DNA of 64,000 nt from Aphrophora alni (GCA_963513935.1 OY740765.1:124086897-124150896); one strand, 5' to 3'; counted from the stretch's first letter, positions 35,931 to 47,410 are shown. The notes: generated by a model from the sequence alone, not told the origin. Translations and numbers: made by a program.

Positions 35931-37570
35931 GATTGTATGTTGCCCTTAGTTCTCTCCTAAATTTTCCATTTTGCAATGACAGTAAAATAGACCTAATATA
36001 CCATTCTTAGAACTAGTAAAGAGCAATAATTTGATATTTTTTTAATAGATTGACGAATTTAAAATTGAATATACTGTTAAACATAGAAATTTTTGACTCT
36101 CTATTTCACTCAGTTGATAATTGCAAAGACAAATACATTTGTTGTGCTGCAATTTATATTATATAACTTATAAACTTGTTTGTTTATGCACCTACTAAAA
36201 TGTCTCGATAAAATAATTAAGTATTTTTTAAACTTACCATTATAACATTTAAAACTTTTGTTATATGTTTTTTTATCTTGCCACACGTTGTGCGACCAAA
36301 TATAACATTTATGCTGTTATATAATATTTTTATTTATTTATTTACTTTTAAATTAATTTATTTTAATTATCTTGAAAACTAGGATGGTTTAGTTAAATTA
36401 GTTCCACAAAACAAGTTTTTACCCTTTAACTATCTTCAGGATTTATTATCAAACAATTATTTATAACAAACAAGTATCAATTCGATTAACTATTCATTGA
36501 ATATCTTAAGACTACTTCATTCTCTCACACTTGCATTCTTTAAAACTAATTTACTCTAATACACAATATTATGGACGACATATATCCTCTTCGCTTATTG
36601 GTCAAAATCTCACTTTTTAAAACTCAGGCCTCTTCTGATTGGACCTCTAACTTTCTAAAATCGTTAATTTTTTCTTACACGCGCTGGCTTCACCCTCGGA
36701 GCTACCGTTAGGTATTCGCTTTCTCATTTTTTTCTTGGTTCCCAGTTTTTATGACACGCAGCTGCGTTGAATAGCAAAACTCCGTTATGTTTTCTACTTA
36801 TTTTTTATTTGTGTCGGCGAACTTTCTTCTCTTAAGTAAAACAGAATGTCTTCTTTCCCTTGTTCTTGTCACGTTTGTCAATTTGTACAGTTATCTTCCA
36901 AACTTAACCTTGCAGCTGCTCTTTCGGTAAGGTTGCTTGTTCACATGTGTTTTTGTCTCCATTTACACATTCATACAATTATTTATTAATGTTAACTTTT
37001 TGATTGATTATTATTATTATTTTAATATTTGATACTAGGCCTAATTAATTATTTATCCATTGTGATCGTTTGAGATCGTTATACCATCTTGGTACTTTAT
37101 TAATTTTTTACTCATGATTCACTGTCATTGACATCATCATCAATCAGGTATTCAAAAAAGATGAAAAATATATATTTTATATAATGTTGACACCCATTAC
37201 AAACTTAACGTTTAATGTGAGTAATAAAAATTTGTTTGTTTAATTCTCACCAGTCTTGACTCTAGGAGCTTCCAAACACAACTGTGTCCAAATGTTCATT
37301 CACGTAGAACGAGGCGAAGTCTTAACTTCCAGATTTATATTCCATATCAAACAAGGGGTTCCCATTATATATTTTAAATAAAAGTCTGTTTTGTTTTTGC
37401 TTTCTTTGTTAATATAAAGATCTTCAAGTGTGACAAATATCTACCCTTGTTTGTTATGGGCAGAATCTCAAGATTATTGCGTATTTAATGGAAGACACCA
37501 GATGTTCTGACGTTTTTAGACGTTCAAAGTGTCAATGTTTGAAGCATTTAAAAAAAAGAAGATTTTCAGT
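35931..37570. other. AT-rich non-coding sequence
   Basis: No gene recognised. A GC-richer portion near 36590-36800 contains no open frame of note. Confidence 0.4.
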
Positions 37571-37572
37571 GT

Positions 37573-37576
<4 letters not shown>

Positions 37577-37617
<41 letters not shown>

Positions 37618-37618
37618 C

Positions 37619-37656
<38 letters not shown>
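37577..37656. repeat. (TA)n microsatellite
   Basis: Two TA runs separated by aatcttc. Confidence 0.95.
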
Positions 37657-37664
<8 letters not shown>

Positions 37665-37882
37665 TGTCACAACTGTCACAAGAGATCTTGTACACTGAAT
37701 ATATTTGTATAAATCAAACAAACAGTATCATAGTTATATCCAAGGTTATAGGAGATAATGTCAGAAGAACTCCTAATCAGTCATTTAGGAGCATTAGAAG
37801 TTGCAGGATGTGGCCACATCAGGGAAAAATAACCTTTTATTTTTACATTAGAACAAGAACCAACCTACTAAGTTTACTATTT

Positions 37883-37906
37883 TGTGTGTGTGTGTGTGTG
37901 TGTGTG
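37883..37906 (+). repeat. (GT)n microsatellite
   Basis: About 12 GT units immediately before the LTR-like sequence starting at 37908. Confidence 0.9.
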
Positions 37907-39643
37907 TTGCAACGGTTTAATTGAACCGCCTGCAAGGAGCAATTTTGGAAAATAGCCAAATTCCAAAATTTCAATTAAATCAAATAATAATTGTAGAAAT
38001 GACAAAAACATTTCTAAATATCATTAAAACACATGTAAAGTTAAAGGTATATGTAGGTTAGCCAAGCCAAGGTCACGCGCCTTGACAGGAAATGTCTAGC
38101 TTTCCGGATTGAACAGGAATACGTCCATATGTTCCTATGCAATAAAATCAAAATCCGAAAACTTAAATTAAAATGATAAAATCGTGTAGAGCTAAGAAAA
38201 CCTAATAATAAATAATAAGAGAAAAAACTCGTCAAATTAATAATAAAAAAGTTATAGCCATAATAAAACGTCATAAAACATAAAAAACCCTTAAAATGAA
38301 GAAATTCCCAAATCTAATAATAACAACACATAACTATAATATAAACTAGTAATAAATAAGACTCGAAATCAAAATTTAATAAACGACCTTAAAGTAATAA
38401 AATAATAAATATCCAAACATGCAGAAAGTACCGTAACTTGTGAAACCCAGAAGCGAGGAAGAAGAGGAAAGCAGTTTTGGGACTTTCAGCATCAGAGGAA
38501 CAACTTACAAGAAGAAGATTTCCAAAATTTCCAAAATTGGAAAAACTAAATTTTGAAAAACTACGAAATTTTCAAATCTCCGTAAAAGTAAAAATATACG
38601 TCGTATCGCTACAAATGAAGATGGAAAATCATCAGGAAGAGAAGGGGTTCAAAATGAAATCACCCCAAAGAAGATCGAGCGAAGCGAACGGGATATATGA
38701 AGAAAAAAAGAATTCGCAAGTAAAAAATTATAGTTTTCAGGAATCAACTTGTCTTGAAGGTCGCGCGCAGAGAAGGCAATCGACGCATGGAGAGGGAAAG
38801 TTACCAACCCCAACACAAATCCACCATAAGAAATTAAACTAATAATAACTAATAATAATAGAAATAGATAATTTAAAATGGAAAAAATAGACAAACAATA
38901 GAAGAATAAGCAAAGGAAAGTTCATCGTAGTGCATATAAATAAATAAAATTAATTAAATTGTGAAATAAAACAGTAACAATAATCAATGAAGGTTGGCCA
39001 CACTGAAAGGCCTAAACTTCGACGAGTTAACTTTCTTCAACTTAATTCGACAGTCTCGTTTAGTACCAGCTCCAGGGAAGTCTTCTAATAGCAGCTCCAG
39101 GAAAGATCACCAACTTTACTCAAGTCTGAACAGGAAATCGTCGTGAAAATATATTGTCAACGCTCTGTACTTCGCCAGGTTATTAACGGTGCCCACAGAA
39201 AGGATCGGCCTTGCAGGAGACAACGTGACATCCTACAACAGCTTAGTATAAGAGATCTTCACTACGGACTCCGGCAAACATTCTTCTAGAACTTGTCGTC
39301 ATCAACAGATTCATCGAGAACTGGACTTCGGGATATTCTAGACAACTCTCAGAAAACATCTCCAAGATCTTCTAACATTCTCAGAATCAGGACGAGCGGA
39401 CTTGTGCACTTCACAAAAACAAGGTACTGCATAAATCAAGCTTTTTTTTAATAAATAAAATATTTTTTAATAAACTTGAATTACGTCCAAAATTATTAAA
39501 CTCAATAAAGTTAACTAATAACATTTTAAAGATAAAGTAAAAGTCAAAATAAAGCCAATTTTAAATTCATTCAAATAAAGAGATATAAAATACAATAAAA
39601 TTCGAGTCAAATAATAAAGCAATCAAAAAATTAATTAAAAATC

Positions 39644-40216
39644 GTGGAACGACATATAAAAGGGCCGGTAATAGAAAGGTGGAACGTAATAAAAGATAAT
39701 AAAGATAGATACGGACAATTTAGGGTTAAATTTATAAAAAAATATTGGGGATATAGAGCCCAGCAACACATTCTAAATTTAATTGAAAACGGACAATATC
39801 GCGATACAGGATATATGTCAAGAGTTAATTATTTTTGCAAAATGGTGGCTAAAGGACAATATCTTGATCCACCAATCCCAGAAAAATTTATGATTAATAG
39901 AATCATGCGACATTTTGAACAAAAGGTACAATTTGCGAGTATAGGAAGTCATAGCGAAACCGTTGAAAGCGCGATAGAATTTCTTAGAACGTTTGAAACG
40001 ATGGAAGGCGAACCACGTAGGGAAAATCGAGAAGAAAGACCAGCGTATAAGGGGAACCTTGATAGGAAAATGGCAGGAGCCATGGACTCTCAAACCTATC
40101 CTAGAACACCTAACCTTAGATCCTATGGGAATAGACCGCAAACAAACCAAAACCAAAGTAACCAAAAACCCAATCCTACACTACCTAACAATCCGAGACC
40201 CAGTCCAAAAAACTAG
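39644..40216 (+). CDS. gag-like capsid fragment of LTR element
   Basis: A 190-codon intact frame starting MERHIKGPVIERWNVI, with FIKKYWGYRAQQHILNLIENG, SRVNYFCKMVAKGQYLDPPI, NRIMRHFEQKV and VESAIEFLRTFE. This pattern matches the C-terminal capsid half of Gypsy-type gag proteins (helix-rich, YF and hydrophobic repeats), followed by a basic, Asn/Pro-rich tail (NRPQTNQNQSNQKP). No CCHC zinc knuckle is visible. The N-terminal half of gag is missing, since the leader precedes it directly. The next ORF follows after about 190 bp. Confidence 0.6.
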   Translation: MERHIKGPVIERWNVIKDNKDRYGQFRVKFIKKYWGYRAQQHILNLIENGQYRDTGYMSRVNYFCKMVAKGQYLDPPIPEKFMINRIMRHFEQKVQFASIGSHSETVESAIEFLRTFETMEGEPRRENREERPAYKGNLDRKMAGAMDSQTYPRTPNLRSYGNRPQTNQNQSNQKPNPTLPNNPRPSPKN

Positions 40217-40407
40217 GTTATAAGGTTCCGGAAAAAAGCAAAAGAAAACGGTTACAGGCAAAGACAGGATTCGGGGCCGCAGAGCAAAATGTCAAAAATA
40301 AAATCAAAACAGAAAAACCTTTAGAAAACTTTTCAAAATTTAGAAATCCAACATTAAAATCAGTAGGGAAATTACAAAACATTTCATGCGATATTAGGGA
40401 AGAATTA

Positions 40408-41205
40408 ATGACAGAAGGCGAAAATATCAACATTCAAACAAAATTATTAGAAAAATGTCCGGAAATAAACGTCAAAATTCATCAAATAAATATAAAAGTT
40501 TTAGTAGACACGGGAGCGCAATGGTCGTGTATACAAGCTGAATATTTTGAGGAGTTAAAAAGACGGGGAAACAAATTTTTAGAATTACCAGTTTATAACA
40601 TAGAAGTAGTAACAGCCATTAAACAGAAAAAACAAAGAGTTTCAAAACAAGTATCAATACCCGTGCAATTTAACGACAGAGTAGTAGATATAAATTTTCT
40701 GGTAGTACCAAAGTTAACTAGTTTAGGTATATTAGGATGTAATAGCCTATTCGAGTTAAACGCGAAAATTAATATGGAGGAAAGATACGTAATAATAAAC
40801 GTAGAAGGGGAAAACATAAAAATAAATTTCATCGAAGAAGTTAAAAAATTAACTTCAAAAACCAATCTATTTAATAGATTGGACGTAGAACAACCGTCAG
40901 CTAAAATCTGTGAACGGAAATTGCGAAATCAAAGTAGCAAAATAGGAGGTCCAAATACTCTAATGCGGGCGAATGGGGCGTTATATGTTACTACATTACC
41001 CAGTGTAGAAGTAAAAAACGGGGGAACCGAACGTGACCAAGCCGAACGTGACAAAGGGGGAGAAAATACCAGAATTGACCAAACAGAACGTGTAAACAAC
41101 AAACGTGACGGGAGGATAGAAAAAACCGAAGCCGACAACACCGAACGAGACAATACAGGAAGGAACAGGAGAAGGGGAGACTTAGAGAGGGGAAGGGGGG
41201 TTTGA
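40408..41205 (+). CDS. Retropepsin-like aspartic protease of LTR element
   Basis: An intact 265-codon frame. The catalytic motif is VLVDTGAQWSCIQ (Asp34, in DTGA), followed by the flap-like region (PVYNIEVVTAIKQKKQR), VSIPVQFNDRVVDINFLVVPKL and the hydrophobic LGILGCNSLFELNAKIN, corresponding to the conserved ILG-x-D/N segment. The remaining 100 residues are charged and repetitive (TERDQAERDKGGENTRIDQTE, shortened here). A retropepsin cleaves retroelement polyproteins. The frame also reads open upstream of the ATG (KKRKRLQAKTGFG from about 40235), suggesting that the true start or frameshift site is earlier. Confidence 0.75.
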   Translation: MTEGENINIQTKLLEKCPEINVKIHQINIKVLVDTGAQWSCIQAEYFEELKRRGNKFLELPVYNIEVVTAIKQKKQRVSKQVSIPVQFNDRVVDINFLVVPKLTSLGILGCNSLFELNAKINMEERYVIINVEGENIKINFIEEVKKLTSKTNLFNRLDVEQPSAKICERKLRNQSSKIGGPNTLMRANGALYVTTLPSVEVKNGGTERDQAERDKGGENTRIDQTERVNNKRDGRIEKTEADNTERDNTGRNRRRGDLERGRGV

Positions 41206-41260
41206 ACTCAAAGGAAAACAGGAGATAAACCTTAGAAACCAAAGCACGGTCGAAAGGAAG

Positions 41261-41773
41261 ATGCCAATTCAAGGAAGGAACTTTAAAATCCAAAAAGAGA
41301 TAAAAAGTGGAGCAACCTATCCAAGAAGAAGCAGGAAGAAGAGCGAATCGAGCGAGAAAACTAGGAAAGAACTACATCCAAAAAAGCTTCAGAGTCGTGA
41401 GTTATTCGTACAAGGGCTAAGCAAAGTCGTCGTAAATAAAGAAGTAAGTCTTAAGCACCAAATACAAAATGGAGACCACGCAAAAATGAAGGGATCACTG
41501 GTAAACATACCTAAGTTCGAATTGAGCTTAATTCCAAAAGGGGAGTCCAGTAGTCAATCAAACCCAAACCTTAATAAGTTAGGAGCGAACGAAACAAAAA
41601 AGTTCAAAAACCGAGACGTAACCAAAATGGTTAAATTCGAAACAAAAGTAAAGCATAGTCAAAAAAGGAAGGGGAAAAATAAATTTAAGTTAAAAAAGAA
41701 GGAAAACGTATTCGTAAGACAAAAAATAAAAAATAAACCAACGGTAAAGTTAAAAACTAGTAATAAAGGTTAG
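41261..41773 (+). CDS. Lys-rich ORF downstream of the protease
   Basis: A 170-codon frame, very basic (for example KKSESSEKTRKELHPKKLQ, KHSQKRKGKNKFKLKKKE). It starts 55 bp after the protease stop in a different frame, ends before the polypurine run, and its terminal part could be read as the C-terminal tail of a pol polyprotein. No domain is recognised. It may be a remnant created by an internal deletion. Confidence 0.4.
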   Translation: MPIQGRNFKIQKEIKSGATYPRRSRKKSESSEKTRKELHPKKLQSRELFVQGLSKVVVNKEVSLKHQIQNGDHAKMKGSLVNIPKFELSLIPKGESSSQSNPNLNKLGANETKKFKNRDVTKMVKFETKVKHSQKRKGKNKFKLKKKENVFVRQKIKNKPTVKLKTSNKG

Positions 41774-41926
41774 GATAGTAAAATAATAGTAAACATAAAG
41801 TAGAATAGGTAAATTCGTAAACTCATAATCATAAACATCGTCCATAATAATATGTAATAAATCCAAAAAGAATAAAGTTCAGAATAAATCGCAACGGTAG
41901 ATAAAAACCAGCTGTTTCGATAAAAG

Positions 41927-41939
41927 CGAGGGGGAGAAT
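41927..41939 (+). promoter_or_regulatory. Polypurine tract candidate
   Basis: Purine run gcgagggggagaa followed by TTGGGACAAG. Position after the last ORF fits a plus-strand primer upstream of a 3' LTR, but no LTR pair confirms it. Confidence 0.35.
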
Positions 41940-42383
41940 TGGGACAAGTTGCGTAGGTCAGTTACTAAATAAACAAACATCCGGAAGACATGAAAATATT
42001 GTACAGTAATTAAGGTAGAGAGGGGTTCTTTCGTTATAGCGATAACGGAAACAAGAAATGTCAACAACCAAAAGAATTTCAGTCTGTTACTTGGCGCAAT
42101 CTAACCTAGCGCGAAATCATTTAAAAGTAAGGATGGCTTGATTTATGTAACTTACCTTAGTGCAAAAGTGATTAAATTTGTGTCATTTTTGTGTGCAAAA
42201 TTTCCTGTGTTAGCATAAGTTGATTAAAATAAATTATTCTTGTGTGACATAAGAATCAAGAGCCTTATCGAAACTATTAAACTGCGAGAGAATCACTCTC
42301 TATATCGCGTTTTGGTTTTGGTAGGGTCTTGCAGCGTAAGAAGTCCCAGGTGGCGTCTGTGCTCCCAGGGGGGGTGCGTTGCA

Positions 42384-42401
42384 GTGTGTGTGTGTGTGTG
42401 T
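42384..42401 (+). repeat. Short (GT)n run
   Basis: About nine GT units. Confidence 0.8.
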
Positions 42402-42450
42402 GTTTATATACAAACAAGTTTTATGTTGTGAATGTGATTTTAGATTGTTT

Positions 42451-42510
42451 ACGTGTGCTAAGCCTGAGGATGCCTTATGTTGAGGCGAAACAGCTGTAGC
42501 TACTAATAGG
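42451..42510 (+). ncRNA. Minimal type I hammerhead ribozyme motif
   Basis: Stem I strand AGC (42461-42463), core CUGAGGA (42464-42470), stem II GCCU/AGGC (42472-42475 with 42483-42486) with a 7-nt loop, core GAAAC (42487-42491), two-base stem III AC/GU around loop AGCU, cleavage triplet GUA (42496-42498) and return strand GCU pairing with AGC. All conserved positions fit CUGANGA...GAAA...UH. Predicted cleavage lies between 42498 and 42499. The sequence differs from the motif at 6471-6520 outside the core, so these are separate families. A Helitron remnant begins about 60 bp downstream; no linked Penelope ORF was found. Confidence 0.72.
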
Positions 42511-42559
42511 AAATATGAACTACTTTTGACTTAAGGTATGTCAACTAATTAATTATATC

Positions 42560-43745
42560 AGTAGTTCGGAAGGCAATATGGAAATAATGAAATTCATTGT
42601 TCATGTGATTCTTCACAATATCTTCTTCTATTTTGTCATGGTGAAAATGGCTACAAAAATAATATGCCTTGCTGTGATCCTATTACAAAATTACAACTTC
42701 AGCAAGCAAAACTAATGGCTTCAGGTTTCTATGAATTTCATACTATGGTTAGAAAGAATAACTTTAACTTACTTCTTCATTCCAGATTTAAATTTTTTGG
42801 TTGAATTTCTGGAGGTTGAGTAAATTTTAGGTTAATATGTTTGCCAAAATTGAAAGTAAAAGCTTAAATTACATTAGAAATAAGCTAAGAAACTCAGTGT
42901 TGATGAATATATTCATTTGAAAGATGCAATTGGAAGAAGAGATGTGAATGGTGGTCATATTTTACTGGAGGACCACAATATATGCATGAATGGGCTCAGG
43001 ATTCAATGACATACGTTCGTTTCAAAAGTCAACCTGACCATTTTATCACTTTTACATGTAATCCAAAGTGGGTAGAATTTTAAGATGTATTATTATCCTT
43101 AGCAAAAATCACAAGTTCGGCATGGCATTATATTTAGGATATTCCATCTTAAACTTAGAGCTATGAACAATCTGTTAATGAAAAGCACCATTTTTGGTGA
43201 ATTTGAGTGCTATATGTAGTATTTTAGGCATACAGTAGAAAGGTTAGTTCAAGGATTTGTACACTAAATATACGACAGATGTTTGAAATCGATTGAGGAT
43301 GTTGTGATGGAGTTAGGAGCAAGTGGTTTAAAGCAGTACAATTTACCCAGCCTACGAGAAATGAAGAATTCATTGACAATATTGATTATGGGAAATGAAC
43401 TACAACTCTGAAACTTGAATCAAATAGTAAGAAATAATGAGGTATTATTAACACAAGAACAGCTTAGTATCTATTACGAAATTATGAATTGCATAGAATC
43501 ATCAGATGAGCAGACACATTTTCTAAATGCACCCGCTGGAATAGGGAAGACATTTTAAATTATTTTCTATTAGCACAAGTGAGAAGTAATAAAACAATTG
43601 CTTTAGCAACAGCTTCTTCTGGGATTGCTGCTACCATTTTAGAAGGAGGAAAAACCACTTATAGTGGTTTTTAATTACCTCTTAATTTGGACAATGCTGA
43701 ATCTCATAAGTGCAAAATTGCTAAGCAAAGTAATAGAGCAAAGGG
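42560..43745 (+). pseudogene. Second Helitron remnant (Rep N-terminal region and helicase start)
   Basis: Plus-strand frames with many stops give GENGYKNNMPCCDPIT, ASGFYEFHTMVRKNNFN, DEYIHLKDAIGRRDVNG, then MHEWAQDSMTYVRFKSQPDHF and TFTCNPKWVEF (Rep lead-in), and after a deletion YYEIMNCIESSDEQTHFLNAP, AGIGKTF (Walker A variant, about 43530), LATASSGIAATILEGGKTTYSG and LPLNLDNAESHKCKIAK. The order agrees with Helitron polyprotein, but the HUH, linker and later helicase motifs are missing. It is older or more decayed than the element at 22756-29204. Termini not identified. Confidence 0.85.
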
Positions 43746-43759
43746 GTTAAGTAAGGGAT

Positions 43760-44660
43760 TTAGGACCAAAATTCCAGGAGGGTAGCAGAAGATGATAATC
43801 ATATCTACAGGTGTGTGTGAACGAAAAGCCTCATCCTGTTTGAGGTGACCTTGTTTTAAACAGCGGATCTAGACCAGAAGGTTGATAAACATTCCCCAAT
43901 TTAAGGTAACAAGTGTCCTTAGGGCAATCATAAGGTTAATTCCGTGCCGATGGATGAATTGTAGAAGGGTAATTGTGCATCAAACAGAGCCTATGGAGGA
44001 CCAGGTGACCATTCATAGTATAAAGCCACTTTTTAAAATGTTAAAACTCATGGGAATATTTATGGACTCAACACAAAGTAAATATATTAATACATTAGTA
44101 ATCTCAGACATTGCTATTGAAAATGAAACAGATACAACTTCAGTTGCTTTGGGGTCATGTGATAAGGTGGAAGGCCATTTATCTCAAGATACCATCTTAA
44201 CTGATATAAATGAAAAATAAACAGTTGAAAGCAACTAACAGAAACCAAAATGTGGTTGGAGAGAAAAATCACAAATATAACACCTTGGAATGCTACTAAG
44301 CTATGGATAGGTGACTAAAAGGACATCCTGCAAGTTACCAAAGTGTAGCTCCTAAGGGTAACTCAGAGGTAGATCCTGCCAAATCCCTGAAGTGCTTAGC
44401 AAGCAGAATAAGTCCCTCAAAAACGAGGAGTAGAAGGTAATTGGTTCAATTAAGGCCAAAAATCACCAAACCATCATGGCATTGCTTGACGATACATCTT
44501 TGGCAGGTTTAAAAGTATCAAACATGAAAACTTATCTGGGATTTGGTAAAGTGCATTTTACCTTACTCCAGAAGAATGACAATCAATTAGACAATGTCCC
44601 TGAGGATAATCCAGTGTAACCGCCACCACAGTGAGGCTCCTTCTGTCAGCAATTTTTAAC
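43760..44660 (+). pseudogene. LINE 5' region and ORF1 remnant
   Basis: A 112-codon frame at 43882-44220 and a decayed stretch to 44660 lie directly before the LINE endonuclease and are probably its ORF1. Near 44500-44580 the sequence encodes NMKTYLGFGKVHFTLLQKND with stops around. No zinc knuckles are visible. The assignment rests mainly on position. Confidence 0.4.
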
Positions 44661-45190
44661 TGAGGACATAGACCTAGCCCTTATTCAAGGATAAGTGGAT
44701 AAATAAATGGAGGAAAGATAAGAAGCCAGGGAGATGCAAGAGGTAAGTTTAAATACAATGGTTCTTACAATAACTTGTGAACCTGTATTGCAGTTAAGTA
44801 TAAACTGAGATGTTTGCTTTTGCTTGATTTCTGTTCCAGAGATATCACCACGGTTAAGATTACCAACGGATCAGAAAAAGGTAAAAGAGACGTCATCATA
44901 AGCTCGATCTACCTTCTCTATTATTCGAAGGTAACTCCACCCTCTGATAAACTAGAGACGGTGATGAAATTCTGTGAGAAGGAGAATTTCCTCGTGGGAT
45001 TAGATTCCAACTCTCATCACATAGCATGGGGCTCAAGTAACACAAACACTAGAGGTAAGTCTCTCTTAGAAGTTCCTAACATTAAAAGTGTACTGGTAGT
45101 TAAAGTCGGTGATGAACCTACCTTTAGAAACAAAGTAAGGAAATAAGTCATTGACATTACAATTTCCACCGAATATAGTCTATTAGTTCT
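44660..45190 (+). pseudogene. LINE apurinic-type endonuclease domain, broken
   Basis: Frames give DIDLALIQG (the DxALIQEPW start), then LLLDFCSRDITTVKI, KRDVIISSIYL, EKENFLVGLDSNSHHIAWGSS, NTRGKSLLEV, EPTFRN and VIDITIST. This order matches the endonuclease of R1/Jockey-clade LINEs: the catalytic Asp/Asn pair in GLDSNSHH and the distal VIDIT. Early stops near 44690-44790 interrupt it. In active copies this domain nicks the target to prime reverse transcription. Confidence 0.82.
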
Positions 45191-45239
45191 TTTTTAACTG
45201 AATGACATGTTTTGGGTGAAATTTCATCTCACCATTGAC

Positions 45240-46190
45240 ATATTATATGGAACTTAAATTTTGATTTTGAATTCAAAAGTTTATAAATCCTAAAAGAACT
45301 AATTGGAACTCTTATCATGAGGAATTAATATATAAATTAGATTCCCTCAGTGAGAGAGTCAGGGATAAAAATGATATCTATTCTATGGCAGCTAATATAA
45401 AAAAGGTCATTATCGACTCATATAAATAATAACTGTCCTATCCAGTTCGTATACACTAGAAGGGGAGCAAAATGGTGGAATAGAGATTTAGATATGTTAA
45501 AGAAAATTACTAGGCTATTATTTAATAAACCTAAGAAAACCAGTCAGAGGGACAATTGGCATAAATCCTTAAGTGAATACAATACTCTATTAAGAAAATA
45601 TAAAATATCTTCTTGGAGAAACTTTTACCAAGAGATAAAAAGACTAAAGTAGTCTCTAGGATACACAAAATTACCTCAAAGGAACTAATTCATCCAACTG
45701 GATCCCTTGATGATTCTAGAGGTGGTCTAACTTCTTCAGGTAAAGACACACTAAAATGGTGACTCAAAACAAACTTTCCAGATAGTATTGTAATGAAAGG
45801 AAACTGGCATAATCCTTAATCAGAATGGGACAACCTCTATAAGAGCTTCTCGTTCTGACTGGAAAACTGCCAGAGAAGTTATTACCATATCCACGTTTAA
45901 ATGGGCTATAAATAAATTTGATTCATTTAAGTCACTAGGAAGACGGAATCTTTCCGGCTCTAATTCAAAAGACTCCTGAATTACTCCTCCTTCTACTTTG
46001 CGAAACCTTCAGGGTCAGCATGATTTATGGCTATATACCATTAGCATGGAATTTTTAAACCGAAACCAGGAAAGGGAAATTATACAAATCCAGAAGCATT
46101 CTGAATAATATGTTTGTCCTCCTAACTTCTTAAAACTATGGAAAGAATCCTTTTCACTGCAACCAACAGGCATACCATTCGGGTATGGTG
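45240..46190 (+). pseudogene. LINE reverse transcriptase N-terminal part, truncated
   Basis: After the endonuclease come NPKRTNWNSYHEELIYKLDS, RRGAKWWNRDLDMLKKITRLL, WHKSLSEYNTLLRKYK, SSWRNFYQEI, then TFKWAINKFDSFKSLGRRN (the start of the RT domain, normally KSPGxDGI) and GNYTNPEAF followed by ICLSS and LLKTMERI, RT block 2. The palm with FADD is absent; homology ends near 46190. Many stops. The same phrasing occurs in R1/Jockey LINEs of insects. Confidence 0.8.
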
Positions 46191-46199
46191 TCCAAAGCA

Positions 46200-46840
46200 A
46201 AGCAATATGGCACCCATTAGTTTTTTGATTTTAGCCTTGACTACTTCCCCTGGCTGGATTTGTATTTAGATTTTACGTATAACTATAGTTATGTAATACA
46301 GTCTATACAATATTTATGCATATTTTATAATATTTTAACACTTAGAATTTTATATATCACTTCAAATATTAAAAATGCATTGGATAATCTGAAATAAACA
46401 TTGTTTAACTTTGAATCTGTAAAAAACTATAACTTTAAATTTTTTTAATTTAACCATTATTTGCGTTATTAGGTAAGTCATTATTGCCTTATAAAAAAAC
46501 CAAGCTGATCTATGCAATGATGATAATAACCCAACCATATTATACAATATAGGCTGCTACAAGCAGATCATGTAAATGTAATGCCAAAAAGTTTATCTGT
46601 GTTCAAAATGTTAAACTGTATTGGTAAATCAAGAAGTCTTATCCAGTTTATCTAAAACAATTGTTAAACAGGTTTTCTGAACCTCTTAATTATTTTCTCC
46701 ACTACTTTCTTGACATTGGCTTGGCTCTGACGAGTCTTGCAGTTGTGTATATATTAAAAGTTACAACTCAATTTTCTCCTTATAGTGTTTCGAGTCTTGA
46801 GGGCCTCGAAACTATACATATGTGAAAAAACATCCACTAG
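46200..46840. other. AT-rich non-coding sequence
   Basis: No supported feature between the LINE and the dispersed repeat. Confidence 0.35.
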
Positions 46841-46859
46841 ATATGCAAGTGTTGGCAAC

Positions 46860-47180
46860 ACTGCCTTTATAACTACACGAATATTACATTTTCTTGGCAG
46901 GTCAGTGTTCAAAATTACATTTTTTACAATAACTTTGCTATCTGTCATCGTTAGGTTGTTACATTACAAGCACAATCTGCAAACTTTGATCTAATTTAGT
47001 GTATTATAAGTTGAGTAACACACAACTACAAGTTTAAAATGGACGACATTTCGACATTTAAAATTTCAATAAAGTGCTATATAAGCACACTATACCAAAT
47101 TTCATGTTTCTATCTATTTTTGTGACCGCTGATGTGGTTACTAATAGATGACATTGACGACAGACAGACGGCATGTCGAA
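46860..47180 (+). repeat. Dispersed short repeat, copy 3
   Basis: Carries acgaatattacattttcttggc at 46877, then caggtcagtgttcaaaattaca, then atctaatttagtgtattataagtt, matching 10958 and 20907. It continues for about 120 bp with a tail containing gctatataagcacactatacca and gacagacagacgg, common in such repeats. Confidence 0.55.
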
Positions 47181-47410
47181 TGGTTTCCGGTTTCTTGAGA
47201 TCAAAAGTGAATGTGATGTTAAAAACAGAAGTAGAAATTTGTGAGGATTACAAAACTTACTGGGTAAGTATATAAGGTCGCATAATACTTAAAATAAAGA
47301 CCCCTAACGCTCGAGTAGATACTCTATTATGTCAGGGTCGGAAAAGAACGAGAGTTGGTCAAGAAAGACCTGTTAAGAATGAATAATGAAAGGGATCAAA
47401 TTACAAATTA

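Larger units (their letters stand above)
37908..41960 (+). mobile_element. LTR-type retroelement with gag and protease only
   Basis: Begins TTGCAACGG, like the TTACAACGG start of the long LTR copies, then a 1.7-kb non-coding leader or long LTR (37908 to about 39600). It continues with a gag-like ORF (39644-40216), a retropepsin ORF (40408-41205), a Lys-rich ORF (41261-41773) and a polypurine run gcgagggggagaa at about 41927-41939. No reverse transcriptase, RNase H or integrase motif was seen. It may be a non-autonomous internally deleted element, or a derived gag-protease unit. A matching 3' LTR was not recognised, so boundaries are tentative. Confidence 0.65.

Noticed and set aside
37488..37712. 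74-codon ORF with Ile-Tyr repeats
   Set aside because: Produced by the TA microsatellite.
38477..38842. 121-codon Lys-rich ORF
   Set aside because: Lies in the long non-coding leader or LTR of the gag-protease element; composition follows purine-rich DNA.
46015..46200. 61-codon minus-strand ORF
   Set aside because: Shadow of the LINE reverse transcriptase remnant on the plus strand.
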